Source: Niabella drilacis
GTDB taxonomy: Bacteria > Bacteroidota > Bacteroidia > Chitinophagales > Chitinophagaceae
Direction of reading: 5' to 3'
DNA: 64,000 nucleotides
Assembly: GCF_900101395.1 (NCBI RefSeq)
Contig: NZ_FMZO01000001.1
Span: 740,636-804,635, forward strand
Shown here: in pieces, positions 41,326 to 51,561 of the stretch
How positions within the stretch are numbered: position 1 is the stretch's first letter
How the letters are laid out: each line of letters starts with the position of its first letter
Translations under genes and position numbers: made by a program
The notes under the pieces: model-generated
Told to the model about the DNA's origin: nothing
Seen by the model: the letters and a program-made list of their open reading frames with translations, nothing else
The model's database searches: none

Positions 41326-43494
41326 ATGTTACAACAACCTATAAGAAAGGTATTTGATATAGGAGATGGAAGGGAAGTGACCATTGAAACAGGTCGCCTT
41401 GCCCGCCAGGCCGATGGATCCGTAACGGTTACCATGGGAAAATGTATCATTTTAGCTACTGTGGTAGCAAACAAAGAGCCTAAAGAGGGCCAGAGCTTTT
41501 TCCCGTTAACAGTAGATTACCAGGAAAAATTTGCTTCAGCCGGGCGTATCCCCGGTTCGTTCTTCAAAAGAGAAGGCCGGTTAAGTGATTACGAAGTACT
41601 GGTATCGCGCCTGATCGACCGGGCATTGCGCCCCCTGTTCCCTGATGACTATCTCTGCGATGTGCAGGTATTGGTTACCCTGGTGAGCAGCGACCCCGAG
41701 ATCATGCCGGATGCATTGGCCTGTTTAGCAGCCTCTGCTGCGCTGGCTGTTTCTGATGTTCCCATTAAGGAGATCATCAGTGAAGTACGGGTAGGCCGCG
41801 TAAATGGCCAGTTTAAGATCAACCCGACCCGTTCTGAAATGGAGCAGTCGGATATGGACTTCATCATTGCTGCAACGGAAAAGAACCTGATGATGGTGGA
41901 AGGAGAGTCTGAGGAGTGCAGCGAGGACGACCTGGTAGCTGCTTTGGGAGTGGCACATGATGCCATCCGAATCCAGATCAAAGCCCAGGAAGCACTGCGT
42001 GATCTGAAAGGAGTAGCCGGCAAGCGTGATTATACCAAACCTGCTCAGGATGAAGCACTTCGTGATAAAGTATACAATTTTGCAAAAGATAAAGTATATG
42101 CAGTATCAAAAGGAAAACTGAGCAAGCATGAGCGCACCGACCAGTTTGCAGCTATTGAAGAAGAATTGCTGAAAAGCCTTGAAGAGGCCGGTACTGAAGA
42201 AGCGCCCTTTACAGCAGATCAAAAGAAAATGGCCAAGGGATATTATCATGACCTGCAGTATGATGTGGTTCGGGACATGATCCTGGATGAGCGCGTGCGG
42301 CTGGATGGCCGTGCACTTACAGAGATCCGCCCCCTGGATATGGAAGTAGATGTATTGCCTTCTCCGCACGGATCGGCATTGTTTACACGTGGTGAAACTC
42401 AATCTATTACAACTGTTACATTGGGTACAGCTTTAGATGAATTACTGATCGAGTCCGCGGCTAAATCGGTATATTCCAAATTTATCCTGCATTATAATTT
42501 TCCTCCGTTCTCAACCGGGGAGGTAAAAATGATGCGTGGCCCCGGCCGTCGTGAAGTAGGACACGGGAACCTGGCGATGCGCTCCCTGAAGCAAATGATG
42601 CCTAAGGATGGTGAAGATTTTGGCTATACCGTACGTGTGGTAAGCGATATTCTTGAGTCGAACGGATCCAGTTCCATGGCTACGGTTTGTGCCGGTTCAC
42701 TGGCGCTGATGGACGCTGGTGTGCCGCTGCCAAAACACGTTTCTGGTATTGCTATGGGTTTGATTACCAAGGAAGATAAATTTGCTATCTTAAGTGATAT
42801 CCTGGGTGATGAAGATCACCTGGGCGATATGGACTTCAAAGTAACCGGTACCCGCGATGGTATCTGCGGTGTGCAGATGGACATTAAGGTAGACGGCTTA
42901 CCGATGGAAGTAATGAAACAGGCCCTGGAACAAGCCAAGGCTGGTCGCCTGCACATCCTGGAAGCCATGTATACGGCCATTCCGGAAGCACGTGAAGAAG
43001 TGAAATCTCATGCACCACGCGTGGTGAAAATGTTTATCGATAAAGAATTTATCGGAGCTGTGATCGGACCAGGTGGTAAAGTGATCCAGGAAATGCAACG
43101 TGAAACCGGTACTACGATCAATATCGAAGAAGTGAACAATCGTGGCGAGATCAGCATCTTTGGTGTTGAGAAGGCTGCGGTTGAAAAAGCCGAGAACTGG
43201 ATCAAAGGTATTGTGGCCGTTCCGGTGGTAGGCGAAACCTACGATGCAGTGGTAAAAGGTATCAAGGAATTTGGAGCCTTTGTTGAGTTCCTGCCTGGTA
43301 AACAAGGGCTGGTGCATATCAGCGAAATCAGCTGGAAGCGCCTGGAAACCCTGGAAGGAGTGGTAAAAGAAGGCGATTCTATGAAGGTGAAACTGATTGG
43401 TACGGATCCTAAATCAGGTAAATTCAAATTGTCCCGCAAGGCGTTAATTCCCCGCCCGGAACGGAAAGAGGGACCAGCACCGGAGAACAATTAA
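41326..43494 (+). CDS. pnp: polyribonucleotide nucleotidyltransferase (PNPase)
   Basis: 722 residues. Two RNase PH domains are visible: the first with [15 protein letters not shown] and [12 protein letters not shown], the second with RTLDGRAL-like [29 protein letters not shown] and [17 protein letters not shown] motif [11 protein letters not shown] (near 575) and an S1 domain ([20 protein letters not shown]) close the protein. It degrades RNA from the 3' end by phosphorolysis, making nucleoside diphosphates. Length and order are normal. Cytoplasmic. Confidence 0.97.
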   Translation: MLQQPIRKVFDIGDGREVTIETGRLARQADGSVTVTMGKCIILATVVANKEPKEGQSFFPLTVDYQEKFASAGRIPGSFFKREGRLSDYEVLVSRLIDRALRPLFPDDYLCDVQVLVTLVSSDPEIMPDALACLAASAALAVSDVPIKEIISEVRVGRVNGQFKINPTRSEMEQSDMDFIIAATEKNLMMVEGESEECSEDDLVAALGVAHDAIRIQIKAQEALRDLKGVAGKRDYTKPAQDEALRDKVYNFAKDKVYAVSKGKLSKHERTDQFAAIEEELLKSLEEAGTEEAPFTADQKKMAKGYYHDLQYDVVRDMILDERVRLDGRALTEIRPLDMEVDVLPSPHGSALFTRGETQSITTVTLGTALDELLIESAAKSVYSKFILHYNFPPFSTGEVKMMRGPGRREVGHGNLAMRSLKQMMPKDGEDFGYTVRVVSDILESNGSSSMATVCAGSLALMDAGVPLPKHVSGIAMGLITKEDKFAILSDILGDEDHLGDMDFKVTGTRDGICGVQMDIKVDGLPMEVMKQALEQAKAGRLHILEAMYTAIPEAREEVKSHAPRVVKMFIDKEFIGAVIGPGGKVIQEMQRETGTTINIEEVNNRGEISIFGVEKAAVEKAENWIKGIVAVPVVGETYDAVVKGIKEFGAFVEFLPGKQGLVHISEISWKRLETLEGVVKEGDSMKVKLIGTDPKSGKFKLSRKALIPRPERKEGPAPENN

Positions 43495-43516
43495 AAAAAA
43501 TATAAATGATCTTGGA

Positions 43517-43548
43517 AGACCTTCGCGGAAGCGGAGGTCTTTTTTTAT
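43517..43548 (+). terminator. intrinsic terminator of pnp
   Basis: AGACCTTCGC-GGAA-GCGGAGGTCT with an U-rich tail TTTTTT. It lies 22 bases after the pnp stop. The core CCTTCGC...GCGGAGG recurs in the terminator at 44160-44187. Confidence 0.88.
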
Positions 43549-43673
43549 GGAATAAACCCGAATCCTTTCAAAGTCTCATCCTCCTGATTAAACGATCGTT
43601 TTTCCTCTTTCGTAAAAAACAATTGAGAAAGGACAGGCCGGTGATTTAAATTCGGTAAATAAAATCTATTACC

Positions 43674-44003
43674 ATGTTTGAAGAGATTCTGAACGCTGTA
43701 AAAAATGAATTAGGAGGGCATCCTGATATTGCAGGCAATGTAACTCCTGAACAGGAAGCCGCTATTCATGATGAAATTGCTCAGCATATAACCCATGCAA
43801 CGGCTGCTTCTTCATCTGGCGGGGGCATTTTAAGTAGCCTGGAGCAGGCCGTCAGTTCCGGGGGTACGGTTACCAATGCTATAGAAGGGGGCCTTATCGG
43901 CTCACTTACCTCCCGGTTTGGATTGCCTCCGTCTGTAACCGGCGCCATTTCTGCGGCATTGCCGGGGCTGTTGCAAAAATTTGCCGCAAAAAGTCAGGAA
44001 TAA
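43674..44003 (+). CDS. small hypothetical protein (DUF937-like composition)
   Basis: 109 residues. The composition (FEEILNAVKNELGGHPDIAG, GGGILSSLEQAVSSGG, LGLPPSV-like RFGLPPSVTGAISAALPGLL) recalls YidB/DUF937-type small proteins of Bacteroidota, but I am not sure. No signal peptide. Likely cytoplasmic, function unknown. It is followed by an intrinsic terminator at 44160. Confidence 0.6.
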   Translation: MFEEILNAVKNELGGHPDIAGNVTPEQEAAIHDEIAQHITHATAASSSGGGILSSLEQAVSSGGTVTNAIEGGLIGSLTSRFGLPPSVTGAISAALPGLLQKFAAKSQE

Positions 44004-44159
44004 CGCGGTTATTGCAACGAAACGATCCCGGGGTTGTTCATGAATGCGGATATCCTGTGTGCCGGATGTTATGGTATCATTATTAAAGACAGCTGCTCGG
44101 AATCATAAATTGGTTAAGAAATCGGGTGATGTTGGTGGCAGGGCATACATGCAGGTTAT

Positions 44160-44187
44160 AAACCTTCGCAGGAGCGGAGGTTTTTTT
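44160..44187 (+). terminator. intrinsic terminator
   Basis: AACCTTCGC-AGGA-GCGGAGGTT followed by TTTTTT. It ends the transcript of the small gene at 43674-44003. Confidence 0.85.
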
Positions 44188-44272
44188 ATGCCGAAATCTT
44201 TGTTAAAAGAACCAGCGTCAGCTTTTTATAAATGCAAGGTGATTTAATTTTAAGCAACCAAAATTGTTCACC

Positions 44273-44743
44273 ATGTCTATTGTAAAACATCGGTTTTCGT
44301 TGCCCCAGGGAATGATACCCTTCCTCTTCTTATGTATAACAGCCGGCTGCAGCAAGGATTTTTTTAAGCCATATAGTGAGCGTATCATTGGCCGGTGGGA
44401 ATTATATGATACCAACAAAATAGGTTTGGGGAGTTCAAGGATTGTGTATTCGGAGGGTAGTTTTCAGTTTTCTTCAGATGGTTCCTTTTTTTATACCCGG
44501 CGCTCGGGTGCGCAATACGCGGGTACCTGGAGGCTTAAAAAGTATACGGTTACGGTAACCAATAGTGAGGGTCAGCAAAGCTCCGAACAAAAACACAGCC
44601 TGTTGCTTTCTGCAACGAATATTGAAGATCAGCAGGTGCTTGCAGAGAATTTTGATGATCTCAATTTTACGGGAACCGACCGGTTTAAGGCGGAGGTTAG
44701 CAATAATTTTAATACGGTTACCTATAAATTTAAGCGGAACTGA
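44273..44743 (+). CDS. lipocalin-like lipoprotein, hypothetical
   Basis: 156 residues from the ATG at 44273; a TTG three codons upstream is less likely. A signal peptide ends in a lipobox-like TAGC. The rest is a small beta-rich domain (RIIGRWELYDT, FQFSSDGSFFY, YAGTWRLKKYTVTV, VTYKFKRN) typical of lipocalin-like proteins of Bacteroidota. Function unknown; expected in the outer membrane or periplasm. Confidence 0.7.
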   Translation: MSIVKHRFSLPQGMIPFLFLCITAGCSKDFFKPYSERIIGRWELYDTNKIGLGSSRIVYSEGSFQFSSDGSFFYTRRSGAQYAGTWRLKKYTVTVTNSEGQQSSEQKHSLLLSATNIEDQQVLAENFDDLNFTGTDRFKAEVSNNFNTVTYKFKRN

Positions 44744-44774
44744 TCCGGGATCCGGGCGCACTTTTATGCAGGGA

Positions 44775-45200
44775 TCAGAATGGCCGTTTTTCTATAACCG
44801 CTACGGTTAACCGGCTCACACAGGTAAGCTGACCGGTATCATTATAAATACGGATATCCCACACATGGGTTTTATTGCCTAAATGGAGGGGGCTGCAAAC
44901 CGCACGTACCATACCGGAGGCCACCGGTTTCAGATGATTGGCATTTACTTCCATACCAACCACCATAAACAGATCGGTATCGGCCACCAGGCTGCTGGCA
45001 TAGGATCCTACGGTTTCCGCCAGTACTACCGATGCCCCGCCATGAAGGATGCCATAGGGCTGGTGCACTTTTGGCGTAACCGGCATCGTGGCGGTGAGCG
45101 TGTTCTCTGTTATTTCTGTAAACCGGATATCCAGGTAGCTGCCCATATATTCCGGGGTATGATTCAATACATGCAGGTCAACAGGTTTTCTCCAGATCAT
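44775..45200 (-). CDS. hotdog-fold acyl-CoA thioesterase (PaaI/MenI-like)
   Basis: 141 residues. The hotdog signature is PYGILHGGASVVLAETVGSY, with the catalytic Glu/His arrangement of PaaI-type thioesterases, and VGMEVNANHLKPV later. This subgroup includes YdiI/MenI, which cleaves 1,4-dihydroxy-2-naphthoyl-CoA in menaquinone synthesis, and PaaI-type phenylacetyl-CoA thioesterases. Bacteroidota need menaquinone, so MenI is a fair guess, not a firm one. It stands alone. Confidence 0.82.
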   Translation of the reverse strand: MIWRKPVDLHVLNHTPEYMGSYLDIRFTEITENTLTATMPVTPKVHQPYGILHGGASVVLAETVGSYASSLVADTDLFMVVGMEVNANHLKPVASGMVRAVCSPLHLGNKTHVWDIRIYNDTGQLTCVSRLTVAVIEKRPF

Positions 45201-45452
45201 TGCTTTTTTATTAAATATAAAGAATTCTTATTTCACGCAACCATGCGAGGGTTTCAGGGTTTTGCCACAAGGCTCTAAGGCACGAGGGTCGGACCTTTTT
45301 CTTTGTGTTGCTTTTCCAATTCCTTTATTTGCTGTTCTGCCTGGCAGAAAAATTACAAATGATTGTTTGTGATTGCGGGTAAACGGGCTTTTTCCCGGAA
45401 TAAAATAAAAAAGTATAACGTTTTCGTAAGCCATAGTTTCTCCGGTTCTTTT

Positions 45453-45460
45453 TAATTTTG
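45453..45460 (+). promoter_or_regulatory. -7 promoter box upstream of mqo
   Basis: TAATTTTG fits TAnnTTTG and lies 31 bases before the GTG start of mqo. No good -33 TTTG is seen. Confidence 0.45.
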
Positions 45461-45490
45461 CACACATTTTAATGAATAAAATCGCTGAAC

Positions 45491-47023
45491 GTGGCTAAAA
45501 GAAAAGAAATAGAAACCGACGTGGTATTGATCGGCGCAGGGATCATGAGCGCGACTTTAGGCGCTTTTATTAATGAGCTGGAACCCGGGCATTCGATGCA
45601 TATTTTTGAACGCCTGGGAAAAGTAGCCGGTGAGAGCTCCGATGCCTGGAACAATGCAGGCACCGGGCATGCGGCTTTATGTGAGCTGAATTATACCCCT
45701 GAAAAGGAAGACGGATCCATCGATACTAAAAAAGCGCTGGACATTATCGAACAGTTTGAACAATCCAAGCAGTTTTGGTCCTACCTGGTAAAGGACGGCC
45801 AGATCGGGGATCCGAAAGACTTTATCCGTACCGTACCGCATATGAGTTTTGTACGGGGAGAAAATGATGTGAACTATCTCCGGAAACGGTATACGGCCCT
45901 GCAGCAGTTCAACCTGTTTAAGGGCATGGAATATTCAGAAGACCCGGAAGTGATCAGGAACTGGATACCGCTGGTGGTGGAAGGGCGCGATGCTTCGGAA
46001 AAGATCGCTACTACTTATACGGAACTGGGCACTGATGTAGACTATGGTGCACTGACCAAGATCTTTATTGATAATATGGTGCAAAAAGGAAATACCGAAT
46101 TGCACCTGCTGCATGAGGTTTATGACCTGATCCGCGAGGATGATGGCCGGTGGAAAGTAAAGGTAAAGGACCTGTCTACCGGTGAAAAATCAATTTACCA
46201 TTCCCGCTTTGTTTTTATCGGGGCCGGGGGTGGTTCCCTGCATCTGCTGCAGGACAGCGACATCCCGGAAAGCAAGCTCTACGGAGGGTTTCCGGTGGGC
46301 GGGCAATGGCTGGTATGCAGCAACCCGGAAGTGGTACGAAAACACAATGCAAAAGTATACGGGCAGGCATCCGTTGGCGCACCTCCCATGAGCGTGCCGC
46401 ACCTGGATACCCGGGTAATGGGAGAGGAAACCTCGATCCTGTTTGGGCCCTTTGCCACATTCTCTACGAAGTTTTTGAAAGAAGGTTCTTACTGGGATCT
46501 TTTTGAGTCCATCAAATACTGGAATATTGTTTCACTGATGCGGGTAGGGCTCCGGAACTATGAGCTGGAAAAATACCTCGTTCAGCAGTTAAGTCTTTCC
46601 TTTGAGGATCGTATTGAAGCGCTGCGGGTATTTTACCCCGGGGCGAAAACGGAGGACTGGAAGCTCGAAGAAGCGGGGCAGCGGGTACAGATCATTTATA
46701 AGGACGCAGAAAAAGGCGCTTCCCTCCAATTTGGAACGGAAATCGTTACCAGTGAGGACGGCACCATTGGTGCATTGCTGGGTGCTTCGCCGGGTGCTTC
46801 CACTTCCGTATCTATTATGCTAACCCTGCTGGAGCGTTGTTTTCCTGACCGGTTCAGGGATAAATGGAATGAGAAGCTGAAGACCATGATCCCGTCTTTG
46901 GGGCAGGACCTGGAGGATAATGCAGCACTGCGTTACCAGGTAAGGGCCGAGACCTGTGAACTGTTGCAGCTGAACTGGAAAGAACCGGTGCCTGAAGGAG
47001 TGGAAATAGCAGAAAATGCCTGA
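45491..47023 (+). CDS. mqo: malate:quinone oxidoreductase
   Basis: 510 residues from a GTG start. The FAD-binding motif is DVVLIGAGIMSATLGAF; further motifs are GESSDAWNNAGTGHAALCE, FVFIGAGGGSLHLLQ, VGGQWL and LLGASPGASTSVSIML. The enzyme oxidises malate to oxaloacetate and passes electrons to quinone at the membrane surface. An ATG at 45472 opens a different frame that ends after 8 codons, so the GTG is the best start. A terminator follows at 47054. Confidence 0.95.
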   Translation: MAKRKEIETDVVLIGAGIMSATLGAFINELEPGHSMHIFERLGKVAGESSDAWNNAGTGHAALCELNYTPEKEDGSIDTKKALDIIEQFEQSKQFWSYLVKDGQIGDPKDFIRTVPHMSFVRGENDVNYLRKRYTALQQFNLFKGMEYSEDPEVIRNWIPLVVEGRDASEKIATTYTELGTDVDYGALTKIFIDNMVQKGNTELHLLHEVYDLIREDDGRWKVKVKDLSTGEKSIYHSRFVFIGAGGGSLHLLQDSDIPESKLYGGFPVGGQWLVCSNPEVVRKHNAKVYGQASVGAPPMSVPHLDTRVMGEETSILFGPFATFSTKFLKEGSYWDLFESIKYWNIVSLMRVGLRNYELEKYLVQQLSLSFEDRIEALRVFYPGAKTEDWKLEEAGQRVQIIYKDAEKGASLQFGTEIVTSEDGTIGALLGASPGASTSVSIMLTLLERCFPDRFRDKWNEKLKTMIPSLGQDLEDNAALRYQVRAETCELLQLNWKEPVPEGVEIAENA

Positions 47024-47053
47024 ATGATACCGTAAGAAAAAGAATAATCCTAT

Positions 47054-47080
47054 AAGCCTCCGCAGCGCGGGGGCTTTATA
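47054..47080 (+). terminator. intrinsic terminator of mqo
   Basis: AAGCCTCCGC-AGC-GCGGGGGCTT followed by TATATTTG, 30 bases after the mqo stop. Confidence 0.7.
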
Positions 47081-47285
47081 TTTGTTTGAGGTTCCTGGTT
47101 TCACATTAATGCCGTTTTCATGCCTGGTGGACTTGTTTGGGATTAAAGTTCAATGTTCAACGTTAGCTAGCCGTGTGTCATATTGCCTCTTGCCCATTAA
47201 CGCTTGTCAGATCCGGTTTCGTTTCAACGCTGTGGCTACTACAGAAACACTTTGAGCTTCAGGGTTTCTGTTGCATAAAATAAAA
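47081..47285. other. intergenic region before the BlaI operon
   Basis: About 205 bases. It contains one TTCAATGTTCAACG repeat motif (47148-47163), of the kind also seen at 57095-57120. No gene. Confidence 0.3.
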
Positions 47286-47340
47286 TTTGTTCGTTTGAAT
47301 ATTACTTCTACATTTGTAGAAACAAGTCTATATTTGTAGA
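47286..47340 (+). promoter_or_regulatory. BlaI-type promoter/operator of the blaI-M56-M56 operon
   Basis: TTTG (47286-47289), a 19-base spacer and TACATTTG (47309-47316) form the promoter. Two palindromes with the TACAnnTGTA core of BlaI/MecI operators follow each other: TTCTACATTTGTAGAA at 47306-47321 (perfect) and TCTATATTTGTAGA at 47327-47340. The first covers the -7 box and the second runs to the ATG, so binding would block transcription; release needs repressor cleavage. Confidence 0.85.
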
Positions 47341-47730
47341 ATGATAAAGTTATCAAAATCGGAAGAACAGCTGATGGAATATATCTGGAAAGCGGAGAAG
47401 GCATTTATGAAAGACCTGATCGATGCCTTTCCGGATCCCAGGCCCGCCAGTACAACAGTGGCCACGCTTTTGAAGCGGATGGCCGATAAAGGTGTGGTCG
47501 GTTACACCCAGTACGGCAATTCAAGGGAATACTACCCGTTGATCAGGAAAGCGGACTACTTTTCGAAGCATGTAAACAGCATGATCAAAAATTATTTTGA
47601 TGATTCTGTGCTGCAGTTTGCCTCCTTTTTTACCAAAGAAGCCCAATTGACCAAGGAGCAGCTGGAGGAGTTGAAGAGAATAGTAGATCAGCAGATACAA
47701 TCATTGCCCGGTCAAAAAAAGAAAAAATGA
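47341..47730 (+). CDS. BlaI/MecI/CopY family transcriptional repressor
   Basis: 129 residues. LSKSEEQLMEYIWKAEKAFM, TTVATLLKRMADKGVVGY and NSREYYPLI form the winged-helix of this family; the C-terminal helices dimerise. The protein should bind the two palindromes directly upstream. It overlaps the next gene (M56 peptidase) by 4 bases, so repressor and sensor are translated together. In BlaR1 systems the sensor peptidase cleaves the repressor when a signal arrives. Confidence 0.93.
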   Translation: MIKLSKSEEQLMEYIWKAEKAFMKDLIDAFPDPRPASTTVATLLKRMADKGVVGYTQYGNSREYYPLIRKADYFSKHVNSMIKNYFDDSVLQFASFFTKEAQLTKEQLEELKRIVDQQIQSLPGQKKKK

Positions 47731-49364
47731 TCCTCTATTTTTTAAAAGTGATCGCCTGCAGCGGACTGCTTTATGGTTTTTATTTTTTCTTTCTGCAAAA
47801 AGAAAAAATGCTGGTCTTTAACCGGTTTTTCCTGCTGGCCTGCCTGTTTGTTCCGCTTATACTGCCCCTGGTAAAGTCTGAAACCAAAATCCCGGACTAC
47901 CTGGAATTGGCAACGCTGCCATTTGAAGAAGCGTATACTGTGGCCGGAGTATCTGAAAAACCGGTACCTGCGCCTGTTTTGCCTGGTCCGGCTATTGCTA
48001 TAGAGGCAGAACAGGGCGGGGTAAGTGCCGGGATCATAGTATTTATTGGTGTATCGTTATTGCTGCTGGTCCGGTTTGTGCGGAACCTGATGTATTACCG
48101 GCGGTTGCAGCGATACGGCACCAACGTTAAAAGAGGCTGCTTTTTTATTGTGTTGCTGGATGCGGAGGTGACGCCTCATTCCTTTATGCGCAACATTTTC
48201 CTGAATCGCCTGGAATATGAAAGAGGCCTGGTTGATAATGCGATCCTGCTGCATGAAGAAATTCACATAAAACAACGGCATTCCTGGGATATCCTGTTGA
48301 TCGAGCTGCTCATGATCTTTTTTTGGTGGAACCCTTTCCTCTTCCTTTTTAAAAAATGTATCAGGCTGAACCATGAGTTCCTGGCCGATACCGGTGTTGT
48401 TCAGGATACCGGCGACAGAGCCCGCTACCAGGAGCTGATGTTGAAGATGGTATCGCTGAATGCTGCAATACCCTTATCCAGTAACTTCTATTTAGTAACA
48501 AAAAAACGTTTGATTATGCTTTACAAAGAAACTACCATAAAGGTGCAATACACAAAGGGGATGATCGCGCTTTTTATTTTTATTCCGTTGCTGTTTGTTT
48601 TTGCCAGTGGAGCAAAAGGAAGCGGCCTGAAATCAACAGCACGTAATACCTTTGAACGTATAGCGGACATGATAACGGCAGCTCCCCCCAAGAGCCGGCT
48701 ACCGGCTGTTCCGGCTGACCGGCGGGCTGAGGCGGTAATGAAAACTGCAACAAAAGACCAGGCGCCCGAACCCGATGAGGAGGTTGTTGAAGAAGGTGCA
48801 GCACCCGTGGTTGAAGGCAGCCGCCGGGATGAAGAAGATGTGGTACCTCAGTTGATACAGCCCGTTGCCGCAAACCTTCAGGTACATAAGGACTCTGCGG
48901 AAATCCCCTACCGGTCTTATCCTGTTCATAAGGGGCTCTCTGAAGAAAAGATGGTGGAGTTCGGCAAGTTTGCTGAAAAATATGTAATGGAGGATAAGGG
49001 AAAAAAGATTTTCTGGTACGGGCAAATGTTACGGCCGGCACTTGATCTGTATTTTGGTATGACAGATGAACAGCGTGACAGGGTGAACGAACAATTACCG
49101 GAAGTTTTTCTTGCTGCAAAAAAAGACCGGCTGGTACAGGTAAATGAAAAATATAAGAATGAGGACCGGCGGATTATCGTGGTTTATCCGGATGGAAAGA
49201 ATGTAACAGCTACCATTACCTCTGATGAAGAACGGCAGCGATTTTTGGAAGGGTTGGGATTGCATCTTGGAAAGAAAGGCGCTCCCAACTATACCTCCAG
49301 GACCTATGTGTACAATGGAAAGCCTGTTGCAGGATTTTCGATGATATATACCGGTAAAAAATAA
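47727..49364 (+). CDS. M56 family (BlaR1-like) membrane metallopeptidase
   Basis: 545 residues. Several hydrophobic helices lie in the N-terminal 330 residues. The zinc motif is LLHEEIHIKQRHSWD (HEEIH), with FLADTGV downstream. One more helix lies near 280-295 (IALFIFIPLLFVFAS), followed by a periplasmic tail of about 240 residues with an unknown sensor part. No beta-lactamase-like penicillin-binding domain is visible, so the ligand is not a beta-lactam by sequence. Overlaps the repressor gene by 4 bases. Confidence 0.9.
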   Translation: MILYFLKVIACSGLLYGFYFFFLQKEKMLVFNRFFLLACLFVPLILPLVKSETKIPDYLELATLPFEEAYTVAGVSEKPVPAPVLPGPAIAIEAEQGGVSAGIIVFIGVSLLLLVRFVRNLMYYRRLQRYGTNVKRGCFFIVLLDAEVTPHSFMRNIFLNRLEYERGLVDNAILLHEEIHIKQRHSWDILLIELLMIFFWWNPFLFLFKKCIRLNHEFLADTGVVQDTGDRARYQELMLKMVSLNAAIPLSSNFYLVTKKRLIMLYKETTIKVQYTKGMIALFIFIPLLFVFASGAKGSGLKSTARNTFERIADMITAAPPKSRLPAVPADRRAEAVMKTATKDQAPEPDEEVVEEGAAPVVEGSRRDEEDVVPQLIQPVAANLQVHKDSAEIPYRSYPVHKGLSEEKMVEFGKFAEKYVMEDKGKKIFWYGQMLRPALDLYFGMTDEQRDRVNEQLPEVFLAAKKDRLVQVNEKYKNEDRRIIVVYPDGKNVTATITSDEERQRFLEGLGLHLGKKGAPNYTSRTYVYNGKPVAGFSMIYTGKK

Positions 49365-49415
49365 GGCGCAGCATAAAAGAGGCTCCCTGGTAAATTCAAT
49401 TGAAATAGCTTAAAC

Positions 49416-51362
49416 ATGACAGTTTATCTTTTGAAAATGATTGTATGTAGCAGTGCTTTTTACGCATTGTATGCCCTGCTTTTTCAGAGAGAAAAAATGC
49501 TGGTGTTCAACCGTATCTATTTGCTGGCAGGGCTGGCATTGTCTTTTTGGGTACCGCTCATCAGGATTACCGTGGCACCGCCGGTTATCCCGGAAACAGT
49601 GTATACCGGTGCGGTAGCTGCTGCGCCGGTAACAATAATAACACAAGGGGATCCATATCCGGATAAAGATTACCTGGGTTTTGCAGCGGCGCTTGTTTTT
49701 GTTTTGGTAAGCGGTCTGTTATTGCTGCGATTTATAAAAAATTATACCCGGCTGACAAAGGTCGTTAGGACCAACAGGCATTTTTACGAAAGGGGGGCGC
49801 GCATTGTGCTGGTTCATGACTCTATCATGCCGCACAGTTTTTTGAGAAATGTTTTTATCAGCAAAGCCGAATATGATAATGGGGCTATTGAGCCGGAAGT
49901 GCTGGAACATGAACTGGCACATGTTCGCCAGAAGCACAGCTGGGATATTTTGTTTGTTGAATTTGTGCAGATCATTACCTGGTTCAACCCTGTCATCTAT
50001 TTATACAAGCGATCTATAAAAATCAATCACGAGTTGCTGGCCGATGCGGCGGTAGTAAAAAAGCTGGATAATGTGCGCAGTTATCAGCTGGTATTATTGC
50101 AGCGCGTTGCTACCCGGCAAACGCAGGGATTGGTGAGTACTTTTACTTTTTATACCATTAAAAAACGACTGATCATGTTAAGCAAAACATTTAACAAAAA
50201 GAGGGCCCTGTTGCTGGGCTTAGCTGTGGTTCCCCTGGCAGCTATATTAATTTTTACTATTGGCGAAAGGGTATATGCCCAAATAGCAAAGCCCGGTGTG
50301 GCAACAAGTCCGGGGATAAATGACACGGTTCCGGCGCGGCAGATGCCCCCGCCCCCGCCACCTTTTTCAAGAGAAGCGCAGTTTAAATTTTCCGAATGGC
50401 CGGTCATCCTCGAATACTGGGATGGGCGTAAAACTTATACCACTCAAATGAAAACGATTTCATTGCCGCCGGGTGCAAAGAACCTGGTGCTGAAAGCCCG
50501 TGACCATAAAATAGTGGAGGCCGTTGTGGTATATGAGCATTTCAGATCGGTTGTGGAGGATGTTTCGGGTGCGGAGAAGCGGGCGGCTTTTCTAAATAAG
50601 TATGGAACGGCAATTCCTGACGGTATGCCACAACCTGCGGCTTCCCAAAAAGCGTATATCCGGCAGGGGGCCGGCGCCACCGACAGTGAAATAAAAACCT
50701 ACGAGGCATTGATGAAGAGGTTGGGAAGGATGCAGGCCGGAACCGCGGAATATAAGAAGTTGATGCGGCAGGTTCTTGCTATTCATGGGAAAATGACCGG
50801 GGAACAAAAGAAAAGCGTAAGGCCATTGGAACCGTCACCGCCGCCGGTGGCTGCAACGGGTACTCAGCCTTTACGAGACTATGGCCCCGGGGCAACGACG
50901 GCAGAGATGCAGGAATATATAGGCCTGATGAAAAAGAATGAACGTATCCGGAACGGCCGGAAAGTATATCTTGCAAAAGATGCAAAAGAACAGACCCGGG
51001 TACGGGAACTGCTCCGTAAGATGGATGCAATGCAATTGAAGTCTGTCTCCAACTTCCCGCCGCCACCACCACCGCCACCGCCATCTGCATCGGTCCGCTC
51101 CCAGGCCAGAACCCAAATGATTATGAAGGAAATAAAAGACAGAGCGGGCGACACGCTTTATTCCGGAGTCGGCAGCGAACCTTCAGCAAAGCGGTCGAAG
51201 GAGATTCCGGGACTGGTCATAGATTCCGGGGGACATATGATATTCAACGGCAGGCACGTAAAGAATTTGCTGGTGGACGGGCGTTCGCTTGTTGTGGGTA
51301 AAACTGTGAAAGACCGGGAGCTGCCTGGCTCTATGAGAGAGGTGAAGATGAGCTCCGAATAA
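49416..51362 (+). CDS. M56 family (BlaR1-like) membrane metallopeptidase, second copy
   Basis: 648 residues, a paralogue of the preceding gene: both start with a helix then REKMLVFNRI/F, and the zinc motif here is LEHELAHVRQKHSWDI (HELAH) with ELLADAAVV downstream. The C-terminal 300 residues differ and are rich in proline (NFPPPPPPPPP near residue 550), a likely extended spacer across the periplasm. The 51-base gap from the first copy and the lack of a second promoter suggest one operon. Confidence 0.88.
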   Translation: MTVYLLKMIVCSSAFYALYALLFQREKMLVFNRIYLLAGLALSFWVPLIRITVAPPVIPETVYTGAVAAAPVTIITQGDPYPDKDYLGFAAALVFVLVSGLLLLRFIKNYTRLTKVVRTNRHFYERGARIVLVHDSIMPHSFLRNVFISKAEYDNGAIEPEVLEHELAHVRQKHSWDILFVEFVQIITWFNPVIYLYKRSIKINHELLADAAVVKKLDNVRSYQLVLLQRVATRQTQGLVSTFTFYTIKKRLIMLSKTFNKKRALLLGLAVVPLAAILIFTIGERVYAQIAKPGVATSPGINDTVPARQMPPPPPPFSREAQFKFSEWPVILEYWDGRKTYTTQMKTISLPPGAKNLVLKARDHKIVEAVVVYEHFRSVVEDVSGAEKRAAFLNKYGTAIPDGMPQPAASQKAYIRQGAGATDSEIKTYEALMKRLGRMQAGTAEYKKLMRQVLAIHGKMTGEQKKSVRPLEPSPPPVAATGTQPLRDYGPGATTAEMQEYIGLMKKNERIRNGRKVYLAKDAKEQTRVRELLRKMDAMQLKSVSNFPPPPPPPPPSASVRSQARTQMIMKEIKDRAGDTLYSGVGSEPSAKRSKEIPGLVIDSGGHMIFNGRHVKNLLVDGRSLVVGKTVKDRELPGSMREVKMSSE

Positions 51363-51561
51363 CAGTACCGGCAATGCCCTGCAGGTTGCTGTGTCTCCGT
51401 TCCTTTGTGCCGTTGTGTTCGACAAGGGGATCATAATTTTAAGAAAATATTTGCTTCACCCGCCTGCAAGTGCAAATGAATACTTAAAAAGCGGCTAATT
51501 CGCCAGGTTGGCGCAGCTATTGCTTAAGAATGAATGTCTTCATCAACAAAATTCTTAAGTT

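Noticed and set aside
41649..42402. Leftward frames within pnp
   Set aside because: They are mirror frames of a highly conserved gene.
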